A stretch of DNA of 64,000 nucleotides from Alicyclobacillus sp. SO9 (GTDB lineage: Bacteria; Bacillota; Bacilli; Alicyclobacillales; Alicyclobacillaceae), in contig NZ_CP066339.1 of NCBI RefSeq assembly GCF_016406125.1, forward strand, positions 3,534,001-3,598,000. Direction: 5' to 3'. This document shows positions 61,614 through 64,000 of the stretch, one piece after another. Numbering within the stretch: position 1 is the stretch's first letter; each line of letters begins with the position of its first letter. The translations under genes were made by a program, and so were the position numbers. The notes beneath the pieces were generated by a model, which was not told the DNA's origin, made no database searches, and saw nothing but the letters and a program-made list of their open reading frames with translations.

Positions 61614-62495
61614 CTAGGTCAATTCATTGCCGGCAATCGTCTTGCAGGTCGAGCAGTTATGGCACCGCTCCACCCGACCCAAAAAGACTCTTTCACATGT
61701 CTCTGCAAAACTCGGCCACGCGGCATACTGAGTCAAATCGTGCAGAACAATCCGACACGGCGATCTCGTCACCAAAATACTCATCGCCAAATCCTCAGCA
61801 TTGACCTCTTCGTCGGGACACGCCTTGGCTGCCGCCTCAACAACAGCCTCATCTTGGTACAACTGACCTGCTTCATCGGAAATCCAGACTCGTTCGTCTG
61901 TGCAAAATACGTGCAGTGTCTGTGCTGAAGGAGGGTTGGATTCAAGGACATAGCGAAGCGTTGCGACAAACTCTTCGTACTCCGCATCTGATAAAAACTG
62001 CTCTACCATCTCCTCCATACCCTGTTCCAGGAGTTTCACATACCCCTGAACGCGAAAATGGACAATGCCTTGAATGTCAATCCAGTTTGAGGCCGCGGCC
62101 TGGCGAAAAGAACGGACCAGCTCAGCCTCAATGTCTGTCAGTACGCTTGCCAAATCAGGTGATTGTACCCGATTCTGCGTTAACGCATGGGCTACCAGCA
62201 AGCTTAAATACTCGCGCTGATCACCTTTCAGAAACGGATGCTGTTGAACCAAGTATTCCTCCAGGTAAGACCTTTTCCAGTCATCTAACATAAACTGCGT
62301 TAGACACTTTACAAACGTATCAATATCATTCTCCATTACTGTTACTTGTAAAATCGTTTCCGCTCGCAAGACGTCCGTTTGCATGACGTCAGTGTCATGC
62401 TCATCAGTCTGTAACGGAAAGCCACATCCCGCCAACTTGCTCTTCAGGGCATTTGTCCCCCGTTTAGATTGAATGTGTATTTTCGCCACACCCAT
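61614..62495 (-). CDS. ytxC: YtxC-like sporulation protein
   Basis: A 293-residue cytosolic protein. YVKLLEQGMEEMVEQFLSDAEYEEFVATLRYVLESNPP and VNAEDLAMSILVTRSPCRIVLHDLT follow the YtxC family, encoded next to thrS in many Bacilli. Two CxxC-like Cys near the end (CHNCSTC) are of note. Role in sporulation is not well defined. Confidence 0.82.
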   Translation of the reverse strand: MGVAKIHIQSKRGTNALKSKLAGCGFPLQTDEHDTDVMQTDVLRAETILQVTVMENDIDTFVKCLTQFMLDDWKRSYLEEYLVQQHPFLKGDQREYLSLLVAHALTQNRVQSPDLASVLTDIEAELVRSFRQAAASNWIDIQGIVHFRVQGYVKLLEQGMEEMVEQFLSDAEYEEFVATLRYVLESNPPSAQTLHVFCTDERVWISDEAGQLYQDEAVVEAAAKACPDEEVNAEDLAMSILVTRSPCRIVLHDLTQYAAWPSFAETCERVFLGRVERCHNCSTCKTIAGNELT

Positions 62496-62603
62496 CAGTC
62501 CTTCCGATATGCATCTAACTGACAGTATTGAGCGGCGCAGTGAAAAGATATTCCTCTAAGCGGTGAAAAATTGATAAATCCCGACAATATTTTTAAGACG
62601 TAA

Positions 62604-62633
62604 AACCGCCGACACAAATCTGTGTCGGCGGTT
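62604..62633 (-). terminator. Terminator after tRNA-Val
   Basis: Minus-strand perfect 13-base arms AACCGCCGACACA and TGTGTCGGCGGTT with a four-base loop and a TTAC tail. Confidence 0.85.
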
Positions 62634-62638
62634 CACTC

Positions 62639-62713
62639 TGGTGCGACTGACAGGACTTGAACCTGTGGCCCCCACCGTGTCAAGGTGGTGCTCTCCCTCT
62701 GAGCTACAGTCGC
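62639..62713 (-). tRNA. tRNA-Val (anticodon GAC)
   Basis: Minus-strand cloverleaf: acceptor GCGACTG/CAGTCGC, D arm with TAGCTCAGAGGGAGAGC, anticodon stem CCACC/GGTGG around TTGACAC (anticodon GAC), T arm ACAGG-TTCAAGT-CCTGT and an encoded CCA. Confidence 0.96.
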
Positions 62714-62986
62714 TCAATTGGACAGAGCTAATCTTAGCACACACCGTAAAATGAAGTCAATCGAGAATGAACCCGTGCTTTGCCAAACTATTACGGCAAG
62801 ACTAGCAACACACATCATCCAATTTACTGACCAGAAATCAATCATGCAGCACGCCGCTTGCATCCGCCTGTTTTATACCGTATGAACGGACAATCTGGCG
62901 AAGTGAAGGCTGATGCCGCAAATGTAGAGATAAAAGCCGAAAGCGCCGAAAAACAGGCGTAAATCCCGTTCACAAATATTCTGAAC

Positions 62987-63409
62987 CTAGTCCTGGAGAC
63001 GGGATTGCATCAAATTCCACACCTCAGGCAACTTCTTTGCCACATTTACCGCTCGGTTGCGTTCGTCCACGTAGGCATGCTCAGTCTTGCCTTCTGTGCA
63101 CAGCTCTCCCGCGGCATTTACTACGCGGTAGGCCATTTCAATTCTGGTTCTCGTCAGTTTTTCCATTCTGGCTTCTACTTTGACTTGGTCTTCAGCTCTC
63201 AGTGTTTTAAAGTATCGGCTCTGAACTCCAAGCACTACCAAGACAATGCCATTATCGTGAAATGACTCCATGTAGGAAATTCCGTTTTCTTTGAGAAAAT
63301 GCATTCTGGCAACCGAAAACCAATCTATGTAGACCGGGTGGTACACAATCCCAGCGGGATCACATTCGCCCCATCGCACTTCAAAGTCTGTTGTCACAAC
63401 TTTTTTCAC
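62987..63409 (-). CDS. Acyl-CoA thioesterase (4HBT hot-dog family)
   Basis: A 140-residue hot-dog-fold thioesterase. VRWGECDPAGIVYHPVYIDWFSVAR holds the catalytic Asp and the Tyr of the 4-hydroxybenzoyl-CoA thioesterase group. It stands alone; the acyl-CoA substrate cannot be told. ATG 63409 with GGAGG site. Confidence 0.85.
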   Translation of the reverse strand: MKKVVTTDFEVRWGECDPAGIVYHPVYIDWFSVARMHFLKENGISYMESFHDNGIVLVVLGVQSRYFKTLRAEDQVKVEARMEKLTRTRIEMAYRVVNAAGELCTEGKTEHAYVDERNRAVNVAKKLPEVWNLMQSRLQD

Positions 63410-63764
63410 GCAGATTCCTCCTCCAGATGGTTGACGTTGACGGGGATTTTACAGCGCAGCCACCGTACGACAGCAAAATCTTCAAATCTCCGAATCTGTG
63501 AATCCCGGTTTCAAGTATAGCATGTCCCAGGAAATGTTTCGTACCCCGAAGAACACCCCGCCTAAAGCAAATCGACGCCAATGCCACGGACAGAATTCGA
63601 TTGAAACCTATGGAAACCCAAGGGAATTAAGACCAGGCCTTTTCGCCGTTCAAGAAGTAGCGTATAATCTTTGTCTGTGTCCACAGTTTGTTCAACAAGA
63701 GACGGCATACGAAACCGCAAAACTGTGATACTGTAATTGCGGTGAAGAAAGGAAGTGTCTTCGC
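63410..63764. other. Intergenic stretch ahead of panD
   Basis: No gene is supported. A TATAAT (63663-63668) without a good -35 box may be the panD promoter. TTGTTCAACAA at 63688-63698 is a palindrome like those of the GntR operon at 49 kb; this may be chance. Confidence 0.4.
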
Positions 63765-64000
63765 GTGATTCGTACACTCATGAAATCCAAAATTCATCGT
63801 GCTGTGCTGACGGAAGCTAATTTGAACTATATGGGAAGTATTACTATAGATGAAGACTTAGCGAATGCAGCGGGACTCGTTGAGAATGAACGGGTTCAGA
63901 TTGTAAACATTAATAATGGGGCACGGCTTGAAACCTACGTCATTCTTGGCCAGGCGAAATCTGGTGTGATTGGTCTCAACGGCGCCGCAGCCCGTCTCGG
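63765..64000 (+). CDS. panD: Aspartate 1-decarboxylase PanD (partial, runs off the right edge)
   Basis: The start of a pyruvoyl enzyme that makes beta-alanine for pantothenate. GTG 63765 opens [20 protein letters not shown], then [12 protein letters not shown], with the Gly-Ser self-cleavage site that creates the pyruvoyl group at Ser25. AAAGGAAG lies upstream. The frame stays open to base 64000; about 78 of some 127 residues are seen. Confidence 0.95.
   Translation, partial: MIRTLMKSKIHRAVLTEANLNYMGSITIDEDLANAAGLVENERVQIVNINNGARLETYVILGQAKSGVIGLNGAAARL

Overview
The window looks like chromosomal DNA from a spore-forming, aerobic, low-to-intermediate GC Firmicute, most likely in or near Alicyclobacillaceae (inference from gene content). 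The supports are spore-coat genes cotJA, cotJB and cotJC, a YtxC-type sporulation gene next to thrS, Leu- and Thr-type T-box leaders, a GlpP/HPr/DhaKLM glycerol system, an AUU-started infC, and a secreted G1 (glutamic) peptidase, a family that fits an acid-loving bacterium. No CRISPR array, prophage or complete insertion sequence was seen.

Layout. 1-5.1 kb: the 3' part of a DDE-transposase-like gene, then an IclR regulator divergent from a 2-keto-3-deoxygluconate kinase and a bile-acid-symporter-type transporter, and a convergent sodium:solute symporter. 5.2-9.2 kb: leuA behind a leucine T-box, divergent from cimA (branched-chain amino acid entry enzymes). 9.4-15.3 kb: a minus-strand catabolic operon, gntR-FAH-extradiol dioxygenase-amidohydrolase-crotonase-alpha/beta hydrolase, with a palindrome over its promoter. 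15.5-19.5 kb: G1 peptidase, a DUF347-type membrane protein, and a ChrB-N-like/FTR1-like/small membrane protein operon. 19.6-28.2 kb: a glycerol and dihydroxyacetone region, ptsH, glpP, a DUF1641 gene, glpD, glpK, a frameshifted glpF, and divergent dhaKLM. Three of its leaders carry terminators with a shared sequence likely read by GlpP. 28.3-41.5 kb: MscS, a two-headed hybrid histidine kinase with a SARP-like response regulator, a beta-propeller surface protein, fatty-acid desaturase, cold-shock protein, DUF1294 protein and a large GT-C-like membrane protein.

41.5-49.1 kb: a second catabolic operon, RidA, TAXI-type TRAP transporter, a DUF1932 dehydrogenase, 4-carboxy-4-hydroxy-2-oxoadipate aldolase, GalB-like PIG-L hydratase, DUF6282 amidohydrolase and a GntR regulator. 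It looks like an oxalomesaconate-branch pathway fed by import of a ring-cleavage product rather than by a local dioxygenase. 49.3-56.8 kb: cysteine-rich copper-storage-like protein, an ECF sigma factor broken by an in-frame TAG next to its probable anti-sigma factor, cotJC, ccdC, cotJAB, DUF212, MFS and DedA proteins. 56.9-64 kb: housekeeping translation genes, an rRNA methylase, rplT-rpmI-infC, thrS with a Thr T-box, ytxC, tRNA-Val(GAC), a thioesterase, and the start of panD at the right edge.

Two genes (glpF and the ECF sigma gene) carry single-base lesions that could be real mutations or sequencing errors. All functions are inferred from reading the sequence; no database search was possible.
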